A stretch of DNA of 64,000 bases, taken from positions 558,001 to 622,000 of the forward strand of contig CBDCLU010000002.1 in NCBI GenBank assembly GCA_965218765.1, read 5' to 3'. Source of the stretch: JBBPYC01 sp965218765 (GTDB lineage: Bacteria > Pseudomonadota > Gammaproteobacteria > Burkholderiales > Burkholderiaceae_C). The stretch's first letter is position 1, and the number at the start of each line of letters is the position of its first letter. Below the pieces are notes generated by a model. It was not told where the DNA came from. It saw nothing but the letters and a program-made list of their open reading frames with translations, and searched no databases. A program made the position numbers and the translations under genes. This document shows positions 26,304-34,055 of the stretch, piece after piece.

Positions 26304-27340
26304 CAGTTGCCGTCGCGATCCTTGCCGTTGCCGTTGCCGCTGCGCGGGCTGCGCTGAAACTTGTTGACGGCGCGGTTGTGCTCGGCAAGCGTGTCGCTGA
26401 ACTGGCTCGAGCCGTCGCCGCGCGCAACGAAATAAAGCGCTTTGGAATCGGCCGGCTGCACCGCGGCCAGCAGCGCGGCAGCGCCCGGCATCGAGATCGG
26501 TGTCGGCGGCAGGCCGACGCGCGTGTAGGTGTTCCAGGGCGTATCGGTTTGGAGATCCTTCTTGCGCAGGTTGCCGTCGAACGCTTCGCCCAGTCCATAG
26601 ATCACGGTCGGGTCGGTCTGCAGCGGCATCGCGATCCGCAGCCGGTTGGACAGCACCGCAGCGATTTCGGCCCGGTCCGCGGCGGCACCGGTTTCCTTTT
26701 CGACGATGCTGGCCAGCACCAGCGCGTCGTCCGCGGTTTTCACGGCCGCGCTGCTCGCGCGCTGCTGCCAGACGGCCGCGAGCCGCCGGTCCATCTCACG
26801 CAGTGCGCGCGCGAGCAGCGCCGTGTCGGTGCTGCCGGGCGCGTAAGTGTAGGTGTCGGGAAAAAACCGGCCTTCGGGTGAGATGCCGGGGCGGCCGAGC
26901 AGCTGCATCAAGGCATCGTCGGGCCGTGTCAGCGCCTCGATCTTCAGGTCCTGTGCCTTGCCTAACGCGGCGCGAAACTGGCGGAAGTTCCAGCCCTCCA
27001 CCAAGGTCACGACGCGCACTGACTGCTCGCCGCGCACCAGCAAGTCCAGCAGCGTGCGTGGCGTAAGCCCGGGCTCGACTTCGTAGTTGCCGGCCTTGAT
27101 GCGCCGGCCGTCGCCGGACAGCCGGAACCAGGCATACAGCAAAGCTGGATCGACCTGCACGCCGGCATCGGCCACGGTCTGCGCAATTCTGCGCGGCAGG
27201 CTGCCTTTTTCGATCACGACGTCGGTCGCCTGAGGACGGCTCAGCTTGAGCGGCTGGTCGAGCCACCAGACGGCGTAGCCGCCGACGGTCAGGGTCAGCA
27301 GCAGGCCGATCGCCGAACAAAAAACGAAAAGCCGTCGCAC
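26303..27340 (-). CDS. mltG: endolytic murein transglycosylase MltG
   Basis: 345 residues. One N-terminal membrane anchor (residues about 4-28, LFVFCSAIGLLLTLTVGGYAVWWL) is followed by the YceG domain, with the catalytic glutamate in SIVEKETGAAADR and the YNTYxxxGLPPTPI-type end motif (WNTYTRVGLPPTPISMPG). It cleaves nascent peptidoglycan strands and sets glycan length. It is first in the minus-strand operon and divergent from ygfZ. Confidence 0.95.
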   Translation of the reverse strand: MRRLFVFCSAIGLLLTLTVGGYAVWWLDQPLKLSRPQATDVVIEKGSLPRRIAQTVADAGVQVDPALLYAWFRLSGDGRRIKAGNYEVEPGLTPRTLLDLLVRGEQSVRVVTLVEGWNFRQFRAALGKAQDLKIEALTRPDDALMQLLGRPGISPEGRFFPDTYTYAPGSTDTALLARALREMDRRLAAVWQQRASSAAVKTADDALVLASIVEKETGAAADRAEIAAVLSNRLRIAMPLQTDPTVIYGLGEAFDGNLRKKDLQTDTPWNTYTRVGLPPTPISMPGAAALLAAVQPADSKALYFVARGDGSSQFSDTLAEHNRAVNKFQRSPRSGNGNGKDRDGN

Positions 27341-27394
27341 CCGCCGTCACCCTTGCATGCACCCGAGGAATAGGTGGATCATGATAATTCAGCG

Positions 27395-28384
27395 ATGAAT
27401 CAGTCCATGCACCCCGCCGCTGCCGTCGCAGCTTCCGCCGCCCAGATCGACGGCATCTGCCTGCTGCCGGAGCTGGGCGTGATCCAGGCCAGCGGCGAGG
27501 AGGCCGCAAAATTCCTACACGGCCAGTTGACCCAGGATTTCCTCGCATTGGGCGACCCGGCCGCACCGCAGGCCCGGCTGGCTGCGTTGTGCAATCCGAA
27601 GGGCCGCATGCAGGCGAGCTTCGTGGCGTTGCGCCGCGGTGACGACATCCTGCTGGCATGTGCTCAGGACTTGCTCGCCGCCACGCTCAAGCGGCTGTCG
27701 ATGTTCGTGTTGCGCGCCAAGGTCAAGCTCATCGACGCGAGCGCGGTGTTCGACATCTACGGCCTGGCGGGCTCGGCCGTCGCTGACAACGCAGGCGATG
27801 CGTCGATGGCGCCCTGGACACTGCGCGAAGTCGGCGGCGCCAGCATCGTCGGCTTGTACGCGGCCACAGGCGAGGTGCCGCGCGCGCTGTGGATCGCACC
27901 CGCACGCTCGGCCGTGCCGGCCGGCGAAGCGCTTGCACCCCGGCTCTGGCAATGGGCCGATGTCACGAGCGGCGTCGCGATGCTCTCGCAGCCGGTTGCA
28001 GAAAGCCTGGTGCCGCAGATGCTGAACTACGAATCGGTCGGCGGTGTGAACTTCAAAAAAGGCTGCTACCCGGGCCAGGAAGTGGTGGCGCGCAGCCAGT
28101 TTCGCGGTACGTTGAAGCGAAGGGCTTATCTCGTGAATGCGGACGGGCCGCTCGCAGCGGGCGACGAGGTGTTTCACAACAGCGGCGATGCAAGCAGTGC
28201 GAATGTGGCGGGCGAACCATGCGGCTTGGTGGTGCAGGCGGCGCCTGCGCCAGCCGGTGGATTCGCGGCGATCGTGTCGATGCAGACCACAGCCGCGCAG
28301 GGCGGCGAGCTGACGGCGCAGGCGAATGACGGGCCGCGTCTGGCGTTGCAACCGCTGCCCTACCCGCTGCTTGCCGATATCTGA
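27395..28384 (+). CDS. ygfZ: YgfZ / GcvT-like folate-binding Fe-S repair protein
   Basis: 329 residues. The hallmark KGCYPGQEVVAR motif with its essential Cys is present, along with the early FLHGQLTQD segment. YgfZ proteins bind tetrahydrofolate and help maintain Fe-S clusters such as that of MiaB. The ATG at 27395 is taken as start; a GTG at 27374 preceded by GAGGA would add seven residues and is a fair alternative. Divergent from mltG. Confidence 0.9.
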   Translation: MNQSMHPAAAVAASAAQIDGICLLPELGVIQASGEEAAKFLHGQLTQDFLALGDPAAPQARLAALCNPKGRMQASFVALRRGDDILLACAQDLLAATLKRLSMFVLRAKVKLIDASAVFDIYGLAGSAVADNAGDASMAPWTLREVGGASIVGLYAATGEVPRALWIAPARSAVPAGEALAPRLWQWADVTSGVAMLSQPVAESLVPQMLNYESVGGVNFKKGCYPGQEVVARSQFRGTLKRRAYLVNADGPLAAGDEVFHNSGDASSANVAGEPCGLVVQAAPAPAGGFAAIVSMQTTAAQGGELTAQANDGPRLALQPLPYPLLADI

Positions 28385-28459
28385 GCGGCAGCTTCGGGCC
28401 ACGCGCCACGACATCGTGATCGCCATCGCGCAGCTGACACCGCAAACGATCAGCCGAAC

Positions 28460-28621
28460 TCAGGTATCCGCTTCGTTGCGTGCCTGCCAGAGGTCGACGC
28501 CCATCATCACGACGCCGACCAACACCACGACGATCATCGCAGGCTCCCGCACCTTGATCACGAAGCTCGCTAGGAACGCGAGCATCATGACCGCGCCGAT
28601 CAGGCCGAACAGCAGTTTCAT
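28460..28621 (-). CDS. tiny two-helix membrane protein
   Basis: 53 residues, with two hydrophobic segments (LLFGLIGAVMMLAFLASFVI and AMIVVVLVGVVMMGVDLW) separated by a charged hinge KVREP and a short polar tail. A good SD (GGAGA) stands eight bases before the ATG at 28621. It follows the amidase gene by 34 bases on the same strand, so it may belong to the TRAP-amidase operon. I do not recognise a family. Confidence 0.65.
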   Translation of the reverse strand: MKLLFGLIGAVMMLAFLASFVIKVREPAMIVVVLVGVVMMGVDLWQARNEADT

Positions 28622-28655
28622 CGAGTGATCTCCGGGTTTGAGGCGAAACGTGGTG

Positions 28656-30017
28656 CTAGGAAACCACCTGCGCCTGCTGCACGAGCCAGTTGGCGGTGCG
28701 CAGCAGGCGCGCGTCGTCGCCGCGACGCCCCACCAGCTGTACTCCGATCGGCAAGCCGCTTTCTCCATGGAGCAGCGGCAGGCTCAGCGCCGGCATGCCG
28801 AGGAACGTCCACAGCGTGCACATGACCGGGTCGCCGGTGGCTGCCAGGCCGCTCGGCGCAGTGCCGAGCGCGGCTGGCGTGACCAGCGCATCGAAATGCT
28901 CGAACAGCGGCTCAAGCCCGGCCAGCAGGATCGGCACACGTCCCAGTGCGTCGCGATAGGCCACTGCCGTGACGCCGCGGCCACGTTCGATCTGCGCGCG
29001 CAGCGAGCTCGACAACTGGTCGCGCCCGCGCTCGTACTCATGCGCGAACGAACCTGCGATGTCGGCTTCCATCACGGTCTGGTGCCAGCCGATCGCAGCG
29101 GCGGCCGCTGCAGGCAGATCGAACGGCGCGATCCGATCGCCGAGCAGATCGACCAGTTCGCCGAACGCTGCCTGCGCATCGGATGCGACCTGTGGCCAGA
29201 ACGGCGTCTGCACCCAGGCGAGCGACGGGGCGAACGGCGGCTCGGCGCGCGCCAGGTCCAGCAGCGGCGGCATGGTCTGCAGGCTCGTCAACGCGTCGCC
29301 TGCGTCATGACCAGCCAATACTTGCGCGAGCAGCGCGACGTCGTGCAGCGTGCGGCCGAACACGCCGAGCGCATCGAGCGGCGGCGACTGGGTCAGCACG
29401 CCGGTGCGGCCGAGCAGGCCCGCGCTCGGCTTGAAGCCGTACACCCCACAGAACGACGCCGGCCGGATCACCGAGCCATTCGTCTGCGTGCCGATGGCCA
29501 GCGGCACCATGCCGGCCGCCACGGCCGCAGCCGACCCGCTCGACGAGCCGCCGGGCGTGTGCGCGAGGTGGTGCGGATTGCGCGTCTTGCCGGGCGCATA
29601 GGTGGCCAGTTCGGTCGTCACGGTCTTGCCCATGACCAGACCGCCTGCGGCGCGCAGCCGCTGCACCACGTGCGCATCGCGCGCAGGCCGGCGGCCCGCA
29701 TGCAGCAGCGTGCCGTTCTCGGTCGGCAGCGCGGCGGTGTCGATGATGTCTTTGAGGCCGACCGGTACGCCGAACAGCGCGCCGTGCGGTTCACCCGCCG
29801 CATGCGCGTCGTCGGCCCGCTCGGCCTGGCGCAACAGGTGACCTGGATCAAGCTGCGTCCAGGCCTGCACCTGGGGCTCGACCTCGTCGACCCGCGCCAG
29901 CAGCGCGTTCGCATACTGCACAGCAGAAAACTCGCCGGCCACCATCCGCGCCGCGGCATCGATGGCGCTCAAGCGAGCCAGCGTGGACGCATCGGCGTGC
30001 ATGACTGTGGTCGTCAT
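28656..30017 (-). CDS. amidase signature (AS) family hydrolase
   Basis: 453 residues. Ser-cisSer-Lys catalytic triad is visible: Lys89 in GVPVGLKDIID, the glycine/serine loop GGSSSGSAAA at 157-166, and the nucleophile region TQTNGSVIRPAS with Ser182. It would hydrolyse a small amide or related carbon-nitrogen bond; substrate cannot be read from sequence, and GatA is unlikely since gatB/gatC are absent. It lies 20 bases downstream of dctM, in one operon with the TRAP transporter, which suggests the imported compound is an amide or yields one. Confidence 0.88.
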   Translation of the reverse strand: MTTTVMHADASTLARLSAIDAAARMVAGEFSAVQYANALLARVDEVEPQVQAWTQLDPGHLLRQAERADDAHAAGEPHGALFGVPVGLKDIIDTAALPTENGTLLHAGRRPARDAHVVQRLRAAGGLVMGKTVTTELATYAPGKTRNPHHLAHTPGGSSSGSAAAVAAGMVPLAIGTQTNGSVIRPASFCGVYGFKPSAGLLGRTGVLTQSPPLDALGVFGRTLHDVALLAQVLAGHDAGDALTSLQTMPPLLDLARAEPPFAPSLAWVQTPFWPQVASDAQAAFGELVDLLGDRIAPFDLPAAAAAAIGWHQTVMEADIAGSFAHEYERGRDQLSSSLRAQIERGRGVTAVAYRDALGRVPILLAGLEPLFEHFDALVTPAALGTAPSGLAATGDPVMCTLWTFLGMPALSLPLLHGESGLPIGVQLVGRRGDDARLLRTANWLVQQAQVVS

Positions 30018-30036
30018 CTGGTTTCAACGCCGCACA

Positions 30037-31383
30037 TCAACGGCTGTACAGCACTTCGGGCAGCCAGGTGACGAGGCCCGGCCAGACGTAGATCGCGGTC
30101 ATCGCGACGAACACCATCGAGAGGAACGGCAGGCAGCCCTTGAAGATGGTCGACAGCAGCACGGTCGGCGGCGACACGCCTTTGAGATAGTAGGCCGACA
30201 TCGCCATCGGCGGCGTCAAAAACGAAGTCTGCAGGTTCAGCGCAACAAGGATGCCGAAAAAGATCGGGTCCACGCCGAAGTGATCGAGCAGCGGCAGAAA
30301 GATCGGCACGAAGATGATGATGATCTCGCTCCACTCGAGCGGCCAGCCGAGCAGGAAGATGATCAGCTGCGTGAGCAGCAGGAACGTGACCGTGTTGAGG
30401 TCCAGGCCGAGCACAAAGTCCTTGACCACGCTTTCGCCGCCCAGATAGCTGAAGATCGAAGAAAACGTCCAGGAGCCGACGAACAGATAGCAGACCATCG
30501 CCGACGTGCGCGCGGTGAGATAGACCGCTTCGCGCAGCTTGTTCCATGACATTGCGCGATACGCAAGCGCAAGGATGACGGAGCCGAGCGCACCGATCGC
30601 CGCCGCCTCGCTCGGCGTGGCGAGCCCGAACAGGATCGCGCCGAGCACCGACATGATCAGCACCGCGAGCGGCAGGAACGCCTTGAGCAGCAGCAGCACG
30701 ATTTCAAGGAAGCCCATGCTGCCTTCTTCGAACACCAGCCGCGGCATCTTCTTCGGCGATGTGACGGCGACGCCCACCACATAAGCCATGTAGAGACCCG
30801 CGAGCAGAAAACCCGGGATCAGCGCCGCCGCATACAGCTTGACGACCGACACGCCAGCCGTCGCGCCATAGACGATCAGCATGATCGACGGCGGAATCAG
30901 GATGCCGAGCGTGCCGCCTGCGCAGATCACGCCGGCTGAGATCCGCTGGTCGTAGCCGGCCTTCAGCATGGCCGGGAAAGCCAGCAGTCCCATCAACGTG
31001 ACGACCGCGCCGACGATGCCCGTGGCGGTTGCGAACAGCGCACAGGTCACCAGTGCCGCGATCGCCATCGCGCCCGGCACGCGCCGGAACGCCACCTGCA
31101 GGGACAGGAACAGCTTGTCCAGAATATTCGAGCGCTCGATCATGTACCCCATGAACAGGAACAGCGGAATGGCGACCAGGATGTCGCTGTTCATCACGCT
31201 GAACGTGTTCTGCGTGAACAGGTAGAACACGACGTTGTCGATGATCGGCTGGCCGGCCTGGTAGTACGCGTAGAAGCCGAAGCCGATGCCCATCGCCATC
31301 AGCGTGAACGCGATCGGAAAACCGAGCAGGATCACGAAGATGAACAGCCCCAGCATCAGCAGGGCGACGCTCGGATTGCTCAT
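30037..31383 (-). CDS. dctM: TRAP transporter large permease (DctM)
   Basis: 448 residues with about 12 hydrophobic segments. The start (LGLFIFVILLGFPIAFTLM) and the internal GGTLGILIPPS motif are diagnostic of the DctM/IT superfamily large subunit. It drives sodium-coupled uptake of the solute handed over by the periplasmic DctP. Start overlaps the dctQ stop by four bases. In one operon with dctP, dctQ and the amidase gene. Confidence 0.94.
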   Translation of the reverse strand: MSNPSVALLMLGLFIFVILLGFPIAFTLMAMGIGFGFYAYYQAGQPIIDNVVFYLFTQNTFSVMNSDILVAIPLFLFMGYMIERSNILDKLFLSLQVAFRRVPGAMAIAALVTCALFATATGIVGAVVTLMGLLAFPAMLKAGYDQRISAGVICAGGTLGILIPPSIMLIVYGATAGVSVVKLYAAALIPGFLLAGLYMAYVVGVAVTSPKKMPRLVFEEGSMGFLEIVLLLLKAFLPLAVLIMSVLGAILFGLATPSEAAAIGALGSVILALAYRAMSWNKLREAVYLTARTSAMVCYLFVGSWTFSSIFSYLGGESVVKDFVLGLDLNTVTFLLLTQLIIFLLGWPLEWSEIIIIFVPIFLPLLDHFGVDPIFFGILVALNLQTSFLTPPMAMSAYYLKGVSPPTVLLSTIFKGCLPFLSMVFVAMTAIYVWPGLVTWLPEVLYSR

Positions 31384-31964
31384 GCGCGCACCCCGGCGTC
31401 CGGTCCGCTCGGATGCGCCTGCATCAGCTGCTCAAGCTCTTCGATGTCGTGCATGCGCGGTGGCCAGACGCCTTCCCTGAGGCAGATCGCGCAGCGCAGC
31501 ACCTCGGCGATGCCCTGCAACGTCAGCAGCACGCCAGCTGCCGGGATCAGCATCTTGAGCGGCCAGATCGGCACGCCGACGGGGCTGTTCACGCTGACTT
31601 CACGGATCGCGAACGAGTCGTGCGCATACCCCCAACCGGCAAACACCAGCGCCAGCACCCCGGGAAAAAAGAAGACGAAATACAGCAGCATTTCGAGCCC
31701 GGCCTGAAACCGCGCAGGCCAGCGGCGCGAGAACACGTCGGCGCGCACATGGCCACCGCGCGACAGGGTGTAGGCGCCGGCCATCAGAAACAGCGCCCCA
31801 TACAGGATGAAGCTGAAGTCGAACGCCCAGCTGGTCGGATCGCGCAGCACGTAGCGCACGAACACCTCGTAGCTGACGCCGAGCGTGAGGATCACGATGC
31901 ACCACGCGAACGCATGGCCGATGGACTTGTTGAGCAGATTGATCAAGCGGATGACTTCACGCAC
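31380..31964 (-). CDS. dctQ: TRAP transporter small permease (DctQ)
   Basis: 194 residues, four predicted membrane helices (for example HAFAWCIVILTLGVSYEVFV and AGLEMLLYFVFFFPGVLALVF) with the DctQ-type RYVLRDPTSWAFDFSF region. It forms the small membrane subunit that pairs with DctM. GTG start at 31964 with AGGAG nine bases upstream. It is preceded by a hairpin with T-rich tail that separates it from dctP. Confidence 0.92.
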   Translation of the reverse strand: MREVIRLINLLNKSIGHAFAWCIVILTLGVSYEVFVRYVLRDPTSWAFDFSFILYGALFLMAGAYTLSRGGHVRADVFSRRWPARFQAGLEMLLYFVFFFPGVLALVFAGWGYAHDSFAIREVSVNSPVGVPIWPLKMLIPAAGVLLTLQGIAEVLRCAICLREGVWPPRMHDIEELEQLMQAHPSGPDAGVRA

Positions 31965-31987
31965 GGCGCGGCGCTCCTCAAAAACAA

Positions 31988-32006
31988 GGGAGGCACGATG
32001 CCTCCC
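31988..32006 (-). terminator. hairpin with T-rich tail between dctP and dctQ (partial terminator)
   Basis: Read on the minus strand, GGGAGGC and GCCTCCC form a perfect 7-bp stem around five bases and are followed by TTGTTTTTG. The element lies in the 73-bp dctP-dctQ gap. It looks like an intrinsic terminator or mRNA-stabilising stem that leaves dctP transcripts in excess over dctQM, as expected for a binding protein. Confidence 0.65.
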
Positions 32007-32037
32007 CCAAAGACTCAGCGATCCAGTCGCGCCCGGC

Positions 32038-33201
32038 CTACGCCGACATGCCTGGAATCTTGCCGTGGATGTGCTGGTAGCCGAGCATGTAATCCGCCTC
32101 GTTCAGGAACATGTATTTGGCTACGCGCTTGGACCAGGCCAGCTGGCTGTCCACCACCTTCTTGAAGAATGGATCCTCGTCCGAAAGCTTCTTGCTGACC
32201 ACGTCCCAGGCCTTGAGCTGCGCTTCGAAAATAGACTTGGGCGTGCGCTTGACATTGACCTTGTCGGTCGTGATCAGCGCGTCCAGGTCCTTCGAGTAGT
32301 TGTCCATCGCGGTCCACCAGTTGGACTGCGACGCCGCTTCCGCCGCATAACGCAGGATCGCCTGCAGGTCCTTCGGCAGCGCGTCGTGCTTGCGCTTGTT
32401 GAAGATGATCTCGAAGAACTCCATCGCCTGGTGGTAGCTGCCCATCATGTAGTTCTTGGCCACGTCCTGCGCGCCGAAGCGCCGGTCAGACGTCGGGTTG
32501 TTGTATTCGAACGCCTCGATCACGCCGCGGTCCATCGCCGGCACGATCTCGCCGCCGGGCAGCTGCGTGACCTTGACGCCCATCTCCTGCATCAGATCGG
32601 CCGCCAGGCCGACCGTGCGGTATTTGAGCCCCTTCATGTCGTCTGCGCTCGTGACCTCTTTCTTGAACCACCCGAGCGGCTGTGTCGGCATCGGCATCGC
32701 GAAGTAGCCGACCACGTTGAGGTTCAGCTTCTTGAGCAGTTCCTGGTACATCTCGAGACCGCCGCCGCGATAGATCCAGGCCAGCGTCTGCGGCGCGTCG
32801 CAGCCGGTGATCGGGCCGGAGCCGAACAGCGAAGCGACCTTGCTCTTGCCGTACCAGTAGACCGGCACCTCGTGGCCCGCATCGAGCACGCCGCGGCTCA
32901 CCGCATCCATCACCTCGAACGGCTTGACCACCGCGCCGCCGACCAGATAGTCGATGCGCAGACGCCCTTCCGACATCTCGTTGACGCGCTTGACATATTC
33001 CTCCGCCATGTCGTTGAAGATGTCCTTGGCGCCCCATGCGCCCTGCATCTTCATCACGATCGGCGACTGCGCGACCGAGATCATCGGCGCGGCCATCGCA
33101 GCCACGCCGGCAGCACCGGTGGCAGCCGCGCCAAGGAAGCGGCGGCGCGCCGGCTTGGCTTCCGGCAACGTCGAAGTCGGATTTGGATTGGGAAGGGCCA
33201 C
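32038..33201 (-). CDS. dctP: TRAP transporter solute-binding protein (DctP, TakP-like)
   Basis: 387 residues. A twin-arginine-type leader (ARRRFLGAAATGAAG) leads to a periplasmic DctP fold. The GGEIVPAMDRGVIEAFEYNNP segment, the VPVYWYGK region and the PMPTQPLGW loop resemble the TakP/2-oxoacid-binding branch, so a carboxylate such as a 2-oxo or amide acid is the likely ligand. GTG start at 33201 with AGGAG six bases upstream. First gene of the TRAP-amidase operon. Confidence 0.92.
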   Translation of the reverse strand: MALPNPNPTSTLPEAKPARRRFLGAAATGAAGVAAMAAPMISVAQSPIVMKMQGAWGAKDIFNDMAEEYVKRVNEMSEGRLRIDYLVGGAVVKPFEVMDAVSRGVLDAGHEVPVYWYGKSKVASLFGSGPITGCDAPQTLAWIYRGGGLEMYQELLKKLNLNVVGYFAMPMPTQPLGWFKKEVTSADDMKGLKYRTVGLAADLMQEMGVKVTQLPGGEIVPAMDRGVIEAFEYNNPTSDRRFGAQDVAKNYMMGSYHQAMEFFEIIFNKRKHDALPKDLQAILRYAAEAASQSNWWTAMDNYSKDLDALITTDKVNVKRTPKSIFEAQLKAWDVVSKKLSDEDPFFKKVVDSQLAWSKRVAKYMFLNEADYMLGYQHIHGKIPGMSA

Positions 33202-33633
33202 GGGAGTCTCCTGTTGAAGTGAATCGATCTATATCGATCGAACCCACTATGAGCCGAGACCCCAATCAAGCGCAACCGGGAAAGCCCTGAGCCGGACTCT
33301 GCGTGGAAAACGTGGCAATCGAGATTGACCGCTCCACCGCAACCGAAAAGCTGGTCTGCTTTCGCAGACGGCTCGGCACCGACATTTTTGGCAGATCGGC
33401 AGCCGACGGGACAACAACCTCAAGTCAGTTTGACCAGCCTCAAAACGTCCGCCAATCTGACGATTTAACCAGTCAAAGGGGTGTTCGCATCATCGCAGCG
33501 ATCGCCGTGCAATCGCTCGATCCACCGCGGACGGGCAGCCGGATTGATCCGGGCAGGCAGAGCGAATAAGCCTCCGCCTTCGCGATGCGGCTCGCACGTG
33601 GCCCCGCTCGAAAACCCAGCCGCGTCGTCTTCA
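33202..33633. other. 432-bp region without a convincing gene upstream of dctP
   Basis: It holds the putative operator at 33225-33240 and a perfect small stem, GTCTGC 33354-33359 with GCAGAC 33364-33369. An 88-codon open frame at 33303-33569 on the plus strand has no SD or recognisable content. The region should contain the dctP promoter. Confidence 0.5.
33225..33240. promoter_or_regulatory. possible operator ahead of dctP
   Basis: CGATC-TATAT-CGATCG at 33225-33240 is an imperfect inverted repeat 23 bases upstream of the dctP start. Its position suits a repressor or regulator site for the TRAP operon. No regulator gene is adjacent, so this is only a candidate. Confidence 0.25.
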
Positions 33634-33804
33634 TCAACCGCCCTGGTGCGGACGTTTCCCAGCGTTCTTCTTGTTGCGCGTGGCCTTGCCGCGCTCCAGA
33701 CTGACTTCTTGACCGCCGCCACTGCGGTGCGGGGTAATTCCTTCGGTGGTCTTCGGCGCAGGCGCGCGCTTGCGGTCCGCTTCCGTCACAATTTTGTTGC
33801 CCAT
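33634..33804 (-). CDS. small basic hypothetical protein
   Basis: 56 residues, hydrophilic, rich in Lys, Arg, Gly and Pro (RKRAPAPKTTEG, RGKATRNKKNAGKR), with no hydrophobic core; probably disordered or nucleic-acid-binding. The ATG at 33804 has a good GGAG eight bases upstream, and the codon pattern is regular. I do not recognise a family. It stands alone between tRNA-Ser and the TRAP operon. Confidence 0.55.
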   Translation of the reverse strand: MGNKIVTEADRKRAPAPKTTEGITPHRSGGGQEVSLERGKATRNKKNAGKRPHQGG

Positions 33805-33943
33805 TGCATTTGCTCCAATGTTCTTGCGCTTCAGCAAGCCTGACAAGCCGTGTCGGCAATTGATGCTGCAACCATCACGACTTGGCCTCATGCGCTGGGA
33901 ATCTTAAAGAATCGACCAGCAGCCCGCATGAATGCCAGCTGTC

Positions 33944-34036
33944 TGGCGGAAACGGAGGGATTCGAACCCTCGATGAGGCTCTACACCCCATACTCCCTTA
34001 GCAGGGGAGCACCTTCGGCCACTCGGTCACGTTTCC
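33944..34036 (-). tRNA. tRNA-Ser (anticodon GCU)
   Basis: The minus strand folds into a class II tRNA: acceptor GGAAACG with CGUUUCC, D-arm with GAGUGGCCGAAGG, anticodon loop CUGCUAA (GCU, reading AGC/AGU), a long variable arm (GUAUGGGGUGUAGAGCCUCAUC) and T-arm GGUUCGAAUCC. The discriminator is G and the 3' CCA is encoded (33944-33946). It lies 20 bases downstream of lysC. Confidence 0.95.
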
Positions 34037-34055
34037 GGCACGAAAAAAGATTATC

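Noticed and set aside
24640..26598. Single long minus-strand frame covering holB plus tmk and part of mltG
   Set aside because: Only the holB part (24640-25638) is coding; the rest is a shadow of tmk and mltG.
28656..30017. GatA subunit of the Asp/Glu-tRNA amidotransferase
   Set aside because: No gatB or gatC nearby, and the operon partner is a TRAP transporter; a general AS-family amidase fits better.
33303..33569. 88-codon open frame upstream of dctP
   Set aside because: No SD, no hydrophobic core or recognisable domain, and it covers the probable promoter region.
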